Assembly (NCBI GenBank): GCA_006176705.1
Contig: QRFJ01007046.1
Span: forward strand, 35,179-99,178
DNA length: 64,000 bases
Origin: Cocos nucifera
Taxonomy: Eukaryota; Streptophyta; Magnoliopsida; Arecales; Arecaceae
Direction of reading: 5' to 3'
Part shown: positions 36,575-48,982 of the stretch, one piece after another
Layout of the letters: the number at the start of each line of letters is the position of its first letter
How positions within the stretch are numbered: the first letter of the stretch is position 1
The notes under the pieces: model-generated
What the model was told of the DNA's origin: nothing
What the model saw: only the letters and a program-made list of their open reading frames with translations
Database searches by the model: none
Position numbers and translations under genes: made by a program

Positions 36575-37217
36575 ATCGGATCATCAAATACTCACCTACA
36601 TAAAAAGGATGCACCACCAAGAGGTAGAAGCACTGAAGGCCAAGGAGGATCTTCATGCCGAGATCGGTCATCTCAAAGTGGAGAAGGCTGTCGAGGCCGA
36701 ACGCTTCACTTGGGAGAAGGAGGCAGAAGTCAGGAGTCTCCAGGATGCGCTCCGAAAGGAAGAGTTCATCTCGGCTGGACTAAAAGCTATGTTGATCCTA
36801 GAGGAAGAAAGGAGAAAGGAAGTCGAGATCAAAGTTATCGATCTGAAAGCCTAAATGGCAAAGTTGATCTCGAAGGCAATGGCCTGGGCAGTGGAAGAGT
36901 TCAAGGCCTTTTCCGAAATGAGGAACCTGAACATCGCGTTCGGCCAGCAGACGTTCATCAAGGGTTTCAAACTCTATGAAGCTAGAGTGGCTCAAAAATT
37001 TTTCAAGCTTAATCTCAGCTTTTTGGAAGAGGATGACACTGATGAAGAAGCGGGGCCATCCGATGCCGCGGCCAACCCTACTCCCATCAAGCCTGCCTCC
37101 TATCCACTCGAATCTACCATGGAGATGCCCGAGCCTGCCCAAAAACCAGAAGCGGCCAAGAGTGTGCCGACTTCATCTGCCACCGCATCTTTCGAGGTTG
37201 AGGGCCTCAAGTAGTTG
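36575..37217 (+). pseudogene. Antisense ORF of the gypsy element (PF04195-like), segment 3, C-terminus
   Basis: Directly after the copia LTR the exon resumes as SDHQILTYIKRMHHQEVEAL, leading into a long heptad-like coiled coil (EALKAKEDLHAEIGHLKVEK to EERRKEVEIKVIDLKA). After one TAA at 36852 the frame continues: AWAVEEFKAFSEMRNL, FGQQTFIKGFKLYEARVAQK, then an acidic patch (EEDDTDEEAG) and a Pro/Ala-rich tail, stop at 37215. The 'A-x-x-F-K-x-S-x-E...F-x-x-G-F...' block is how PF04195-type proteins usually end. The opposite-strand ORF 36798-37142 is a shadow. Confidence 0.75.
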
Positions 37218-37370
37218 TATTTTATCTTTTTCTTCTTTTACTTTATCCTATACTTAAAAACTTTTGGTTAAATAAAAGCATACTTCCTTTTGTCAATACC
37301 TCTAAGTGTTTTTCTTGTGCATCAAACACAGTCCCCTATTGGTGCCGATCCACTACCTCAGGGAGTTCTC

Positions 37371-38220
37371 TTGAAATCAATGATCAGAAACCCGAAAAAA
37401 GAAGCTCATCATTTGAAAAAAAAGCTGAAGAAGACTGAGGACGAGCTTCAAAGGTACAGGAAGAACACTTTGGAGGTGACGATTGAGGTCAACCACCTTC
37501 AAAAATTATACATGAAAGACTCCATTAGCTATAATATCAAGAAAGGAAACTTCGAGAAGGATTTTGCGAGGTTTAGGAAGGATGCCAGTGACAAGTCTTG
37601 GGCACTTGCCATGAAGATCTGCTTCCTTGAGGCCGAACTTAATGTTGAGAAGGAGAAGGTCAAATTGTTGGAGGAAAGCTCATCCTGGTCTTCGGGTAAG
37701 ATAGAGCATGATTGGGATTGGTCAAAGAAGCTTTCAGAGCTTCAGAAACAACTCCAAGACACCGAAGCTCGGTACAATGGTCAAAGAATTAGCTAAGCGA
37801 AAAAGTTGACCAGGGTCGAATGCCAACTCAAGTCAGCTAATGAGGAGGTAGCCCGCCTTCAAAAGCTGCTTGCCAGTAGCCAGCAGGTCAATACTTCAAG
37901 GGAGTCAGCACAGCTCACTTTCTATTGAAAGTCCTTTGGCAATGTCTCCCTATCATGTGAGAGGGAGAAGGCCGAGCTTCAGTAGTTGAAGGTTCAATTA
38001 ACCTATGAGTGTCAAGCTGTCAAGAATGCAGAGGCCAAATCCGAGGTGTTGAGGAAGCAATGGCGAGAGCTTGAAGATAAATTCTGCAGAGCTAACAAGA
38101 TGATCATAGAAGGCCTGCTGAAAAGGAAGCAGCTCGAAGAGGAGATCTTCAGGCTGAAATAGGCTTTGGTGATGGCTAGGGTCAATAGTCCGAAGTTTGA
38201 GAAGTTCGGTCCATCTTAGG
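37371..38220 (+). pseudogene. Second antisense ORF: coiled-coil protein of unknown function
   Basis: The frame is open from 37290 to 37794; the likely start is Met at 37380. It is almost entirely predicted helix with hydrophobic residues every three to four positions: HHLKKKLKKTEDELQRYRK, then FLEAELNVEKEKVKLLEESS, KKLSELQKQLQDTEAR and, after a TAA at 37794, VECQLKSANEEVARLQKLLA and ELEDKFCRANKMII, ending at TAG 38218. There are only a few stops over about 280 codons in one frame. It sits 150 bases after the end of the PF04195-like ORF on the same strand. It may be a separate gene or a lost 3' exon of that gene. No family recognised. Confidence 0.5.
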
Positions 38221-38447
38221 ACTTTGACCTTTTTCCTTCTTTCTTTTTTATGTAATCGAACTTGTAGACCTTTACTCTCATCTTTACCTTGTAATGATCT
38301 TTTATTTTTAATAAAATGGTACCTTCTTTCATTGTTTTTTGTCTTATGCAAATTTAATGCTTGTCAACATCTTTGCTTTATTTGCTTCATCTTCTGTCAG
38401 TACGGCCATTAGAGATATCGAACTAGAGTCCCTCCCCCAAATTAGGA

Positions 38448-39180
38448 TGAGGTTCTCTTTTCACTCTTGGCGCAGCCATAGGGGGATATATACCAGGGCC
38501 AATGATAGGGCCTCTCCCCACCTCTCATCTTAGATTAACGGGGCCTTCATTTTATTTATGTTAGGATGAGGTTCTCCTCCTATTCCTAATATGGCTATAG
38601 GAGAACGTAAGGGCCATTGCTAGGACTTCTCCCCTCCTCTCGTCTTATATTAACGAGGCCTTCATCTTGCTCATGTTAAGATGAGGTTCTCCTCTTGTTT
38701 CTAACATGGTTGTAGGGGCATGTGAGGGCTACTGCTAGGGCCTTTCCCCTCCTCTCATCTTATATTAACAAGGACTTCGTCTTGCTCATATTAAGATGAG
38801 GTTCTCCTCCCATTCCTAACATGATTGTAGGTGCATGTAAGGACCGCTACTAGGGCCTCTTCCTTTCTCTCATCTTATATTAATGAGGTCTTCATCTTGC
38901 TCATGTTAGGATGAGATTCTCCTTCTATTCCTAACATAGCTGTAGGGGCACGTAAGGATCATTGTTAGGGCCTCTCCCCTCTTCTCATCTTACATTAATA
39001 AGGCCTTCATCTTGCTCATGTTAGGATGAGATTCTCCTCCTGCTCCTAACATGGCTGTAGGAGAACGTAAGGGCCACTGCTAGAGCCTCTTTTCTCCTCT
39101 CATCTTATATTAACGAGGTCATCATATTGCTCATGTTAGAATGAGGTTCTCCTCCTATTCCTAATAGGACTATTTTTTTG
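38448..39180 (-). repeat. 117-bp tandem repeats downstream of gypsy pol
   Basis: gatgaggttctcctcctattcc-type starts recur at about 38448, 38565, 38682, 38799, 38911, 39028 and 39142, each followed by an aacatggctgtagg patch, cctctcccctcctctcatctta and attaacgaggccttcatctt. Seven imperfect units lie between the end of pol (minus strand) and the end of the antisense ORFs (plus strand). Confidence 0.85.
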
Positions 39181-39289
39181 CCCAACGGCGAAGCTCGAAA
39201 GATTATTTTTTATCATTATCATTTTACAACAAGGACTAAGATGCTAAGGTAAAGGGATTTTATTGCAATAAAGTTATTGATAATACATC

Positions 39290-41019
39290 TGCAAGTTTTT
39301 TAAGTTCCACGATCGAGGTAGGTTGGCTCCTCCAAGCTCTTTCAAGTAATACGTTTTGGGTCGGATGACCTCCTTAACCTTGTAAGGTTCTTTTCAATTT
39401 GGGATGAGCTTTTCTTGGTTTTGAGGCTTTGAGATAGCTGCTCGTCGAAGCACCATATCCCCCACTCTGATTGTTTTATCTCTAACTCTGGAGTTGTAAT
39501 ATCAAGCTACTTTCCATCTATAAGCAGCCATCCGAACTTGAGCTTCTTTTCATTTTTCTTCCAGCAAGTCGAGGTTAGCCCTAAGATCTTGCGAGTTGCA
39601 TTGTTCATTAAATATCATAACTCACACCGATGGAAGTTTAAGCTCTATTAGGATAATAGCTTCTATTTTGAAGGCCAAGGTGAATGGAGTCTATCCAGTT
39701 GGCAATCTTTGGATAGTTTGATATATCCAGAGTACATGATAAAATTCGTCTACCCAAGTCCCTTTTATCCTCTCAAGTCTTTCTTTGATTTCTTGTAGCA
39801 GGATTCTGTTGGTTACCTCGGTCTCATCGTTTGCCTGTGGATGAGCTACTGATATAAAATTATGAGAGATATTCAAGTCTTCATAGAACTCGATGATTTT
39901 TGCTTCGATAAACTGTCACCCATTATCTATTATGAGAGTCTGAGGTAAGCCGAATATATAAATAATAGACTTTAAGATGAAGTCCTGTACTTTTGCCTTA
40001 GTAATTTTGGCCAGAGGTTCGACTTCAATCCACTTTGTGAAGCAATCAATTGCCACCAAGAGGTACTTCTACTATCCGAATTCCGTAAAAAAGGGCCCAA
40101 GTATGTCCATTTCCCATTGTGCAAATGGCCATGGGGTGCTCTAGAGGATAAGCTCAGAGGTCAGCTGTCTTTGAATGTTTGCATTTTGCTAACACCGATC
40201 ACACTTTCTGATATATTCTATAGAATCATGGTACATCATCGGCTAATAGTAGCCCTGCCAAAGTAGTTTGTGAGACAACGATCGAGCTCTCAAATGACTC
40301 CCACAAATTTCTTCATGCACTTTCCATAATGCAAAGTCGGCTTCGGAGGGTCGAAGATATTTTAAGAGTGGCAAAGAATATGATCTTTTATATAACTTGC
40401 CTTCATAGAGGACATACTGGGAGGCCTGATTCTTTAATTTCCAAGCTTCTTTTGAGTCATAAGGTAGAACTCCATCTTTGAGGTGAGTGAGCAGTGGGTC
40501 AATCAGCTCGGCTCATGCTCGACTTGCAGTACAGACTAGGGCTAGTGTGGCCAATTTAGAAAAAAGGTCGGTCCTGATATTTTCTTCTCTCAAAATCTAT
40601 CAAATGCTAAAACTGTTGAAGGCCAAAAACAAGTTCTTTACTTTCTCAAGATATTTTATCATGCTTTCCTTCCGAGCTTCATAATTACCACTAACTTATC
40701 CAACCACTAGTTGAGAATCACTATAAGCTTGAAGCCAGTCTGCTTCTAATTCTTTGGCTATCCTTAACCCTACTATCAGAGCTTTATATTCGGTCCAGTT
40801 GTTTATTGTAAGAAATTCGAAGTGCAGCACATATTCAGTGATGACTCCCTTCGAGTTTACCAGGATCAATCCAACGCCTACGCTTGAAGCATTGGATGAG
40901 CCATCCACATATAGGATCCAAAAGCCTTCAAGAAGATTGACACTTTCTTCATTGGAGCTCAACTATAACCATGGAATGCCAACTTCATCTATTCAAGTTA
41001 GGCCTCATCCGAGATAGTG
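39290..41019 (-). pseudogene. Gypsy pol, 3' part: second RNase H and integrase
   Basis: Minus strand. Just left of the copia insertion is a Tat-type RNase H: FWILYVDGSSNASSVGVGLI (Asp), NNWTEYKALIVGLRIA (Glu) and AYSDSQLVVG (Asp), at 40696-40962. The integrase follows: zinc-binding HEEICGSHLRARSLSHKLL and KCDRC (40160-40320), core MDILGPF and AIDCFTKWIEVEPLAK, IIDNG then a stop, ISVAHPQAND-ETEVTNR (39785-39860), and WVDEFYHVLW. It ends LKELGGANLPRSWNLKNL (about 39300-39355), the usual gypsy C-terminal block; no chromodomain follows, as in the Tat clade. Several TAG/TAA stops (for example before TPFTLAFK at 39690). The integrase would join element DNA to the host genome. Confidence 0.85.
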
Positions 41020-41024
41020 CATTC
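41020..41024. repeat. Target site duplication of the minus-strand copia element, left copy (cattc)
   Basis: It matches cattt at 51905-51909 at four of five bases. The gypsy pol reading frame continues from one side to the other. Confidence 0.65.
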
Positions 41025-43927
41025 TGAAAGAAAATCGAGCAGAATTTTTAGCATGCATTTTCAAAATATTTTTAAAATTAAAGTAGTAGAAACTAAAATT
41101 AATCAAATATTAATCTACTGCATGCATTGATCTAATCAATGTAAATCCTACTCAGGATCTAGACATGCTAATATATAATTTGAAATTTAAATATGATTCA
41201 TCAGCAAATCAAATCTACTGATCGATACGAGTTTAGAACTCAATACCTATACGTGGGTAGCTGATCTCCATAATCTAAATCCATCAAATAATGCTCTGAT
41301 ATTATACCATAGCTGCATACATATCTAGCCTCTATGGTTGGTCCACACGGAGCTTCTAATTCCGATCAGCTCCACTGAAGTGCTAGCTCCTCGCCGGGGC
41401 CTTCAATGGCTAATCACGATCGATCCAATCGATCACCCTTTTTTTTATCTCCTAGATACTTTAGAAAATCAAAACATATGCTTCAAAGGATGATGAAGGA
41501 GTTTTTTAAATTTGGTGGTGATCCGATGCTCACAGCACTCGATCTCTCCACCCGAACCTAGATTCCCAAGTCTTGGGTTTCACTCAGCCCAAAAATCTTG
41601 ATGCACTGAAAATCCTCTCACGCCCTCTCTGTGTGGAGTTTTTTTATGAAATAGTTTTTTTATGGAAAGATAACTTTTGGATCTATAAACTCTATTTAGA
41701 TTATATCTAAAAATTAGGTGTCCTTAGATGCAAAAGTTAGAAGAGAATAGAGGCATGAAGGAAAAATAAAATGCTATAGAATTCTGCTCACCTTCACTCT
41801 AGGATTTTTTTTGCCCAAAACCAATACCCAATTAGTTTCAAACTTTTACCATAGAAAGGTAACCCATCAGACTTCAGGCATAAAAATTTTCATAATTTAT
41901 TTCATGAAAAATAAGTAAAAATTTCATTTGGAGTGGATAGGTTAAGATTGGTTGAACTAGTTTCAACCAACTTCTAGTATTTGAAATCAAATGGGGTCTT
42001 ATCCTTTTCCAACGCCTATCCCAGAGGATGATGAGTAGAAGGACTCTCCTTCCATTGCCCTCAATCTAAAATCACCCAAAAAAATGTGCAACAAAAGATA
42101 GGTAGGCATAAAGAATAGATAAGGAAGAGAATAGGTTTTTCAAATTTCAAACCAACCAAGTTGAATTCAAAATTCAACTTAGTTTGAACCGGTCCAACCC
42201 TTGGACCAGGTCAAAGACAGAAGAGAGAAAGGGCACACATTCATTTTTGCATGAGAAATCTCATGCAAAAATTAGAGGAGGGCATGGGTCAAGGTGGAAA
42301 AGTCAAATATGGTAGGCGTTAAGGAGAATTTAAATTCAAATCTCATTTGACTTGATCCTAATTGGTTTCAACCAAACCAATTAATTTAAACTAATTAGAC
42401 TAGGTTTAACCCAACCAAATTGGCTTAATTCAAATCAATAAAATTTTAATTAAATTAAAAATTAATTAGATCTAGGTCCTGATCAAATCAAGATCAAATC
42501 TTTCTTAGCCATTAGGTCATCTCATGACCTATTCGGGTCAAACCCAATCGAATCCAATTCAATTGAACTTGATCAAATCCTCATGACTCAATCAAATTAA
42601 GCTAATCAATAATTGAATTGCTAATTAATCCTTCAAAAATATTAGAGTCCCAATCAGGTGGATTACCATGCATCAGAGTTTCATCAACATGAAACTCCTA
42701 AAGAGTCCCAAACCAGTGGGACTCTTGAACCCAGTATCCCAAACAAATCAAACTCATGATCATAGAGTCCCAGACCGGTGAGACTCTTGATCAAAGAGTT
42801 TCAAATGAGTAGGACTCAGAGTCTCAGTCCACTAAGACTCTTGATCACAGTGTCCCAGTCCAGTGGGACTCTTGATCATAGAGTCCCAAGAGAGTCCCGA
42901 ACATAAAAGACTCAGAGTCCCAGTCCAGTGGGACTCTTGCTCATAGAGTTCTAGTCTAGTGGGACTCTTGACTATAGAATCTTAGATCATCGAGACTCAA
43001 TATCAGCCATCAAATCAGGTAGAAACTCCTATTGTATGTGATCCCATAGGTTTGAATCCTAAGTCGGTAGTACAGAAACTAATTTTCTATACCAATCAAT
43101 GTGACCATCTAGCAATGGTACCCAATATTTGAATAGATCGAATAATTTTAATGCAACATCGATGAACCTATGGCATATGGTTACCGTATAATTCATCCCC
43201 TTGATCTTGATGCTTAAAGGATGATCTAGGATTTACTGTCAACCTTAAAATTCATCCACAGTATATTTCAAAACTCAGTGTCCATCATATGGACCACCCT
43301 GACCGAGGGTTTGCTAACTTGAAATACAGTGATGCACTTGCTCCAATACTTGGAGGGATCAATCCCATCTTGACTCATACACCAACAAGCTAAGTACTTT
43401 ACTGCACCCAATAGCCTTCCATCATTGAATTAGAAATTTAGGTAGTCTGGTACCTAAGTACAGTGAGTTGCTTATAGATCACCATGGTGATCTCAAGTCT
43501 AAGAGATACTTATACCCATATCCTTCATGAGCAACTCTTGACAATAAAGAGCTTCGCAGTTGGATCACGTTTAGTGAAATGTATCCCTACACTTCACCTG
43601 CATGCCATAACAGTATCTCTATACTTCTTGATTAAGAGGACAACCAACACTTATGGCACACAACGAGCTACACTAAATGCGTTGTCATCTTGGGTAATAA
43701 TGAATCATTTGGTCACGAACACATTTTGAGGACTAAACAATAAATCCTCCTTTATCAAGTCTAAATAGCCCTAAGGACTTCATCATAGAAGAATTCATTA
43801 CAAAAAGATGCACAAAATGATGAAAAAGCCAAAATAATAATTTTATTTTTTAATAATTTAAGTATAATTATATTTAGCTCAACCATGTACAATCTAGATG
43901 ATTGGCTTTAGGATACAATGTCCAACA
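41025..43927 (-). repeat. 3' LTR of the minus-strand copia element
   Basis: In minus orientation it starts tgttggacattgtat (43927) and ends tttctttca (41025). It aligns with 48983-51904 at roughly 92% in the part compared by eye. The ORF at 43484-43729 is part of the LTR. Confidence 0.9.
42640..42995. repeat. Short tandem repeats in the copia LTR (gagtccca...gggactcttgatca)
   Basis: Units of about 33-38 bp, each with an inverted pair gagtccca / tgggactc, repeat about nine times. The matching block in the other LTR is at 50615-50975. Confidence 0.75.
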
Positions 43928-46900
43928 ACTTTCACTTAGACTAAAGCCACTCAAAACAATATCGAATACCCATCTTTCATTTGTGATTATCGAACTCTTT
44001 GATTCCTAGAGCATTAGTAAAGGAGTCAGCCATGTTCTCCTTTTCGTTGATCTTTTGAAGCTTGACGTCACCTCGCTCCATAATTTCTCGTACAAGATGG
44101 TAGCGACATAGAATATGTTTGATGCACTGATATGCCTTCAGCTTCTTCACTTGAGCTATGGCTCTAGTGCTGTTACAGTATAGCAGAATCGGACCATCCA
44201 AGGAGGGTGTCACTCCTAGCTCGTCGATGAACTTTCGTAGCCATACAGCTTTCTTCATAGCATCAGATGTCGTGACATACTCCACCTCGCATATAGAATC
44301 GGCTATAGTGTGCTGCTTGGAACTCTTTTAGTAGACCTCTCCACCATTTAGGATAAACACAAAATCTAACATACTTTTGCTATCATCATGATCTGATTGA
44401 AAACTAAAATCAGTATATTCTACAAGTTTTAAGTTAGTATCTCCATAGATGAGCCACTGGTCCTTAGTATTTTTCAAATACTTCAAGATTATCTTCACAA
44501 CCTTTCAGTAATTCTCACCTAAGTCAGACTGGTATCTACTCACTATCCCTAATGAGTATGACACGTCTAATCTCGTACACATTATGGCATACATGATAGA
44601 ATCCACTATCGAAGCATATGGTATTCTACTCATACACTCTCTTTCTTGTGGAGTTGTCGGACAATCCCTCTTCGAGAGCAAAATTTCATGGCCTATCGAG
44701 TGATAGCCCTTCTTAAAATTTTTGATGCTGAACCTCTTCAGCACGGTATCAATGTACGTGGACTAGGATAATCCTAGCAATCTTTTAGATCTATCCCTAT
44801 AGATCCTCATCCCTAGGATATAGGAAGCTTCTCCCAAGTCCTTCATGGAGAATTGAGACGATAGCCAAATCTTTATTTCTTGTAATATAGGAATGTCATT
44901 TTCGATTAAGAGAATATCATCAACATACAGTACAAGAAATATAATAACAGAACCATTGGCCCATTTATATATGCAGGATTCTTCTCCATTCTTAATGAAG
45001 CCATATATTTTGATTACTTTATCAAAATGCATGTTCCAACTCTGCGATGCCTGTTTCAATCTATAAATAAATCTTTAAAGCCTATACACCTTAGACTCGT
45101 CTGTGGACATGAAATTCTCAGGCTGTATCATATACACCTTTTCATCTAGCTCTCCATTTAGGAAAGCTATTTTTACATCCATTTGTCAGATCTCATAGTC
45201 TAGCTATGCCATTATTGCAAGCATGTTTCGAATAGATTTGAGCATTACCACTAAAGAAAATATCTCATCATAGTCAATACCATAATGCTGACGATATTTC
45301 TTGACAACTAGACGGCTTTATAGGTCTCCACCTTTCCATCTGTGCTTCATTTCCTTTTAAAAATCTATTTACACCCAATGGGTTTTACCCCTTCAGGTGG
45401 ATCAACTAGTGTCTATACACTATTGATCTTTATGGACTCCATTTTGGATTTCATGGCTTTCGGCAACATATCAGAGTCGGACCTCTGAATGGCATCCAAG
45501 TAGGTGATTGGATCCTCGTTGTTCTCATTGAGTTTGATAGGATCACCATTCTAAACTAAGAAATTATAGTATCTGTTCGATTGATGCGGTACTCTATTGG
45601 ATCTTTTTTATGACATTTTAATAGGCTTTAGATTTGATATTATCAAATCTAGTTTTGTAGGTTCACTAGAATATGTTGGTTCTTCCATCTGTCGAACTTT
45701 ATTAAGTTCAACATTAGAGATAGCTGTTCTTTTACTAAGAAACTTCTTTTCTAAAAAGACTGCTCTATTGCTGATGAACACCTTTTGTTCTTTAGCAAGG
45801 TAGAAGTAATAATCCCTAGTTTCCTTGGGATACCCTATGAATAGGCATTTATCGGACCTAGGTCCAATCTTTTTCGACTGCAAATGTTTAACATAAGCTG
45901 GACATCCCCAAATCCTAAAGTGAGAGTGTCGGCTTACGCCTAGTCCATATCTCATATGGAGTCTTTGCAACAGACTTGCTCGGAATATTATTCAAAATAA
46001 AATAGATAGTTTCTAGTGCATAACCATAAAATAAAATCGACAAACTTGTAAACCCCATCATGGACTAAACCATATCCAACAGGATTCGATTCTTTCTTTC
46101 AGATACACCATTATGCTGTGGTATTCCAAGAAGGGTCCATTATGAAAGAATCCCATTCTCTCCTAGATATATCAAAAACTCGTTGACAAGATATTCACCT
46201 CCTCGATCAGACTAAAGAATTGTAATACTCTTTCGAAGTTATTTTTCTACCTCATTTCGATATCGTTTGAACATTTCAAATGAATCAGATTTACTCTTCA
46301 TAAGATAGACATATCCATACCTAGATAGGTCGTCAATAAATGTAATGAAGTAATAAAATCCACCTCTAGCATATGTGTTCATAGGTCCACATACATCAGT
46401 ATGTACTAGACCTAGAAGCTCAGTGGCTCGCTCATCCTTTTCAGTAAAAGATGATTTGGTCATCTTACCAAGAAGACAGGATTCATAGGTATTCAATAAT
46501 TCACAATTATCAATGTCAAGGATATGCTCCTTGACTAACCTGTTAATCCTATTCTTGTTTATATGACCAAGCCTACGGTGCCAAAGATAAGCATTAGTGA
46601 CATTATCTAGTTTTGGTCATTTATTCGACGTGTACATTATACTAATAGGCTGTGATAAAATATAAATATCATTTCTTAATTGTCCTTGCATTATTATGAC
46701 ATCATTCATAATGATATCGCAATAATGTTCCTTTATTAATAAACTATAACCATCTTGGTCCAAAAGTCCAATAAATATTATGTTCATCATAAAAGATAGA
46801 CAATAGTGACAATCACTTAAAATGACACTATTATTTTTGAAAAATAGTTTAAGAGTTTTTAATGCTAGGACTGAAATTTGACTTTCATCTCCAATATTAA

Positions 46901-47195
46901 GAAATTTATCACCATTCTCAAATTTTCTACCAATTTAAAGTCCATGTAATGAATTGCATATATAAATTAGACTCCCAGTATCTAATATCCAAGTAGATAT
47001 ATCACATACAAAAAAATTGCAAGGTATTATCATATAACAGCCTTAACCAGCAACCACTTGTTGATTTCTCCTATTCAGCCTATTTGGGTTTAGAGGATAA
47101 TTCATCTTTGGGTCTGTCTTATTAGGGTCAACACTAGACTCCTTATTATTAGGTCCTAAACACTTGCCACTGTCCAATAGTGAACGGAGTGGACT
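43928..47195 (-). pseudogene. Copia pol of the minus-strand element: protease, integrase, RT, RNase H, broken
   Basis: Minus strand. Protease WILDTGSLIYICN (46950-46991) keeps the normal D-T-G. Integrase core: VHTDVCGPM, FITFIDDLSRYGYVYLMKSK (46270-46410), with the DRGGEY region at about 46190 in another frame. RT includes KQASQSWNMHFDKVIK and YVDDILLIENDI (YVDD at 44916-44927). RNase H (43977-44300) has EYVTTSDAMKKAVWLRKFID and KINEKENMADSFT. Frameshifts and stops are spread through it. The sequence is clearly related to the pol at 30963-34067 but read on the other strand. Confidence 0.85.
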
Positions 47196-47207
47196 AACTC
47201 TAGCCAT
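47000..47207 (-). pseudogene. Copia gag remnant with large internal deletion
   Basis: An ATG at 47207-47205 opens MARVSPLRSLLDSGKCLG, matching the gag start of the plus-strand element (MATFFLLRSLLDNNKL). About 40 codons later it reaches DPNKTDPKMNYPLNPNR and NRRNQQVVAG, which match the segment just before protease. The capsid and zinc knuckle, about 860 bp from start to this point in the other element, are reduced to about 160 bp. Confidence 0.7.
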
Positions 47208-48969
47208 TCTAATTATCTGAAAGAAAAATATGAAATCTTATTAGTACTTGAATTAATTAATTCTAAAGACTTGGACTTTAGTCTAAAGGTTCTTCCACTA
47301 TTTTTAATGAATTGGTAGCCTCTACCTCCAATTCAAGAAATTATACTAACTCCTTAACGGGTATTGAAATCCACATAGACTACATACGGGTCTGAGGATA
47401 GCTCTGGCTAATCCGTGTGCATCTACAGGTAGATTCGTAATCAATTATTTCTTCAAATAATTTTTAGTATTTAGATTTTACTCCAGATGCTCAGTAGGCT
47501 ATGGCCTCCACTAAAAAGGTCTGGTTAGGTCTAACCATTAACATGATTGACTTCGGTGCATCAAACCAATGATAATCAGGCTTGAGGAAAGCTCTGGCTA
47601 ATCTGATCATCATTAAGAGAGTGCGATCTAATCATCATATGATGAACCTAATTCCAATATCCAAATAAATACCAGGTGTAAGGCACCTCCAATGTTCACT
47701 CAAAAAATTAGACTTATTACTATTCACCTTAATAGGAGGCTATGATTCGATTATCCCTATAACTTAGTCATTTTAAGGATCTAATAATTTAGAGAATTTA
47801 GTTTACATGTGATTTAAGGATAGAAAGAACATGGACCAAATTTTTTCTACTGATTTCACCAAGTCAAGTCCTCCCACTGACTTCATCAAGTCAATAGGTT
47901 AGGACTAGGATCAATTTAGATCCATGGGCATCTTATTCAGTCTTACTGATTGAAATCAGTCAAACTAATTCCTAATGACATGGGTCAGTCTGAATCACCA
48001 AGTGATCTAATCAAATTCCAATCGACCATGTCGATCAGGTAAGTGACATCAGTGGAAGGGATATGCCATTAACTCATCAAAGATTGAATCAGTGCGAGTA
48101 GCTCCCAATTAAAAATCAATGATCTAAATTGTCAAACTTATCTTAGACACCAACTGGTTAATTAGGTTTAATCTGATCAACCTAGTAATTTTGGACTTAA
48201 CCGCATAGCCATGAATCAAGTCCATCTTAGTCTAGTTAAAGACATGGACTTGTCCAACTACAACTATTGGAGTTGATTCTAGAGTATCCTTGACCTAATC
48301 TAATTCAATACTTGGTTAGATTTGATCAATTAATCTAGATTAATCCATTCTTTAACTAACCTTAGGTCTAACCCAATTAATGGACCTAATTCATCTAACT
48401 CTTTAATCCACAGTCTTATGATTTTGTCTTAGGATCTTTAATTTACAATTTTAGAACCTAGAAGACAACATTTAATTCTTTTAATTAAGTTTTTGGACTG
48501 ATGGATCAGGGTTCGGCATTTCAAAAATATTTTTTAAATTTTAAAATATTTTTATTTTTTATTTTTTAAATGGATCGACTCATTTCAGAAATGGGTCAAC
48601 TCATTTCTCAAACAATAATCTATTGCTAATTTTAAACAGAAAATAAAACATAATGAAAATTAAACTATGAATCAATCTTTTAGATTTAATCTAAAATATA
48701 TTCATATTTAATTTTTTAATTAAAATAATTTTAATCATTAAAATTCTTTCACTATTCATCTTAATAAATGAGTTCACGGTGGCACCCCTACCGCCATAAG
48801 GGATCCCCACTGAATGGAAGGACATGGCTTTTAAACCATACTTATCCCTTATGACCAGATGGCTTGGTGGCTCATTCATTCTTGATTACTAAGTTATCTA
48901 GATTAAGCATATCAAATATACTAATATTTAATTTTGAATTACATATTAGACATGTCAAGCAACCTGGTT

Positions 48970-48981
48970 GCTCTGATACCA
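48970..48981 (-). other. Primer-binding site, initiator-Met tRNA
   Basis: On the minus strand tggtatcagagc lies one base inside the LTR at 48983. Confidence 0.85.
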
Positions 48982-48982
48982 T

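Noticed and set aside
38448..39180. CRISPR-like array
   Set aside because: The 117-bp units are contiguous, have no separate spacers, and lie in a plant retrotransposon.
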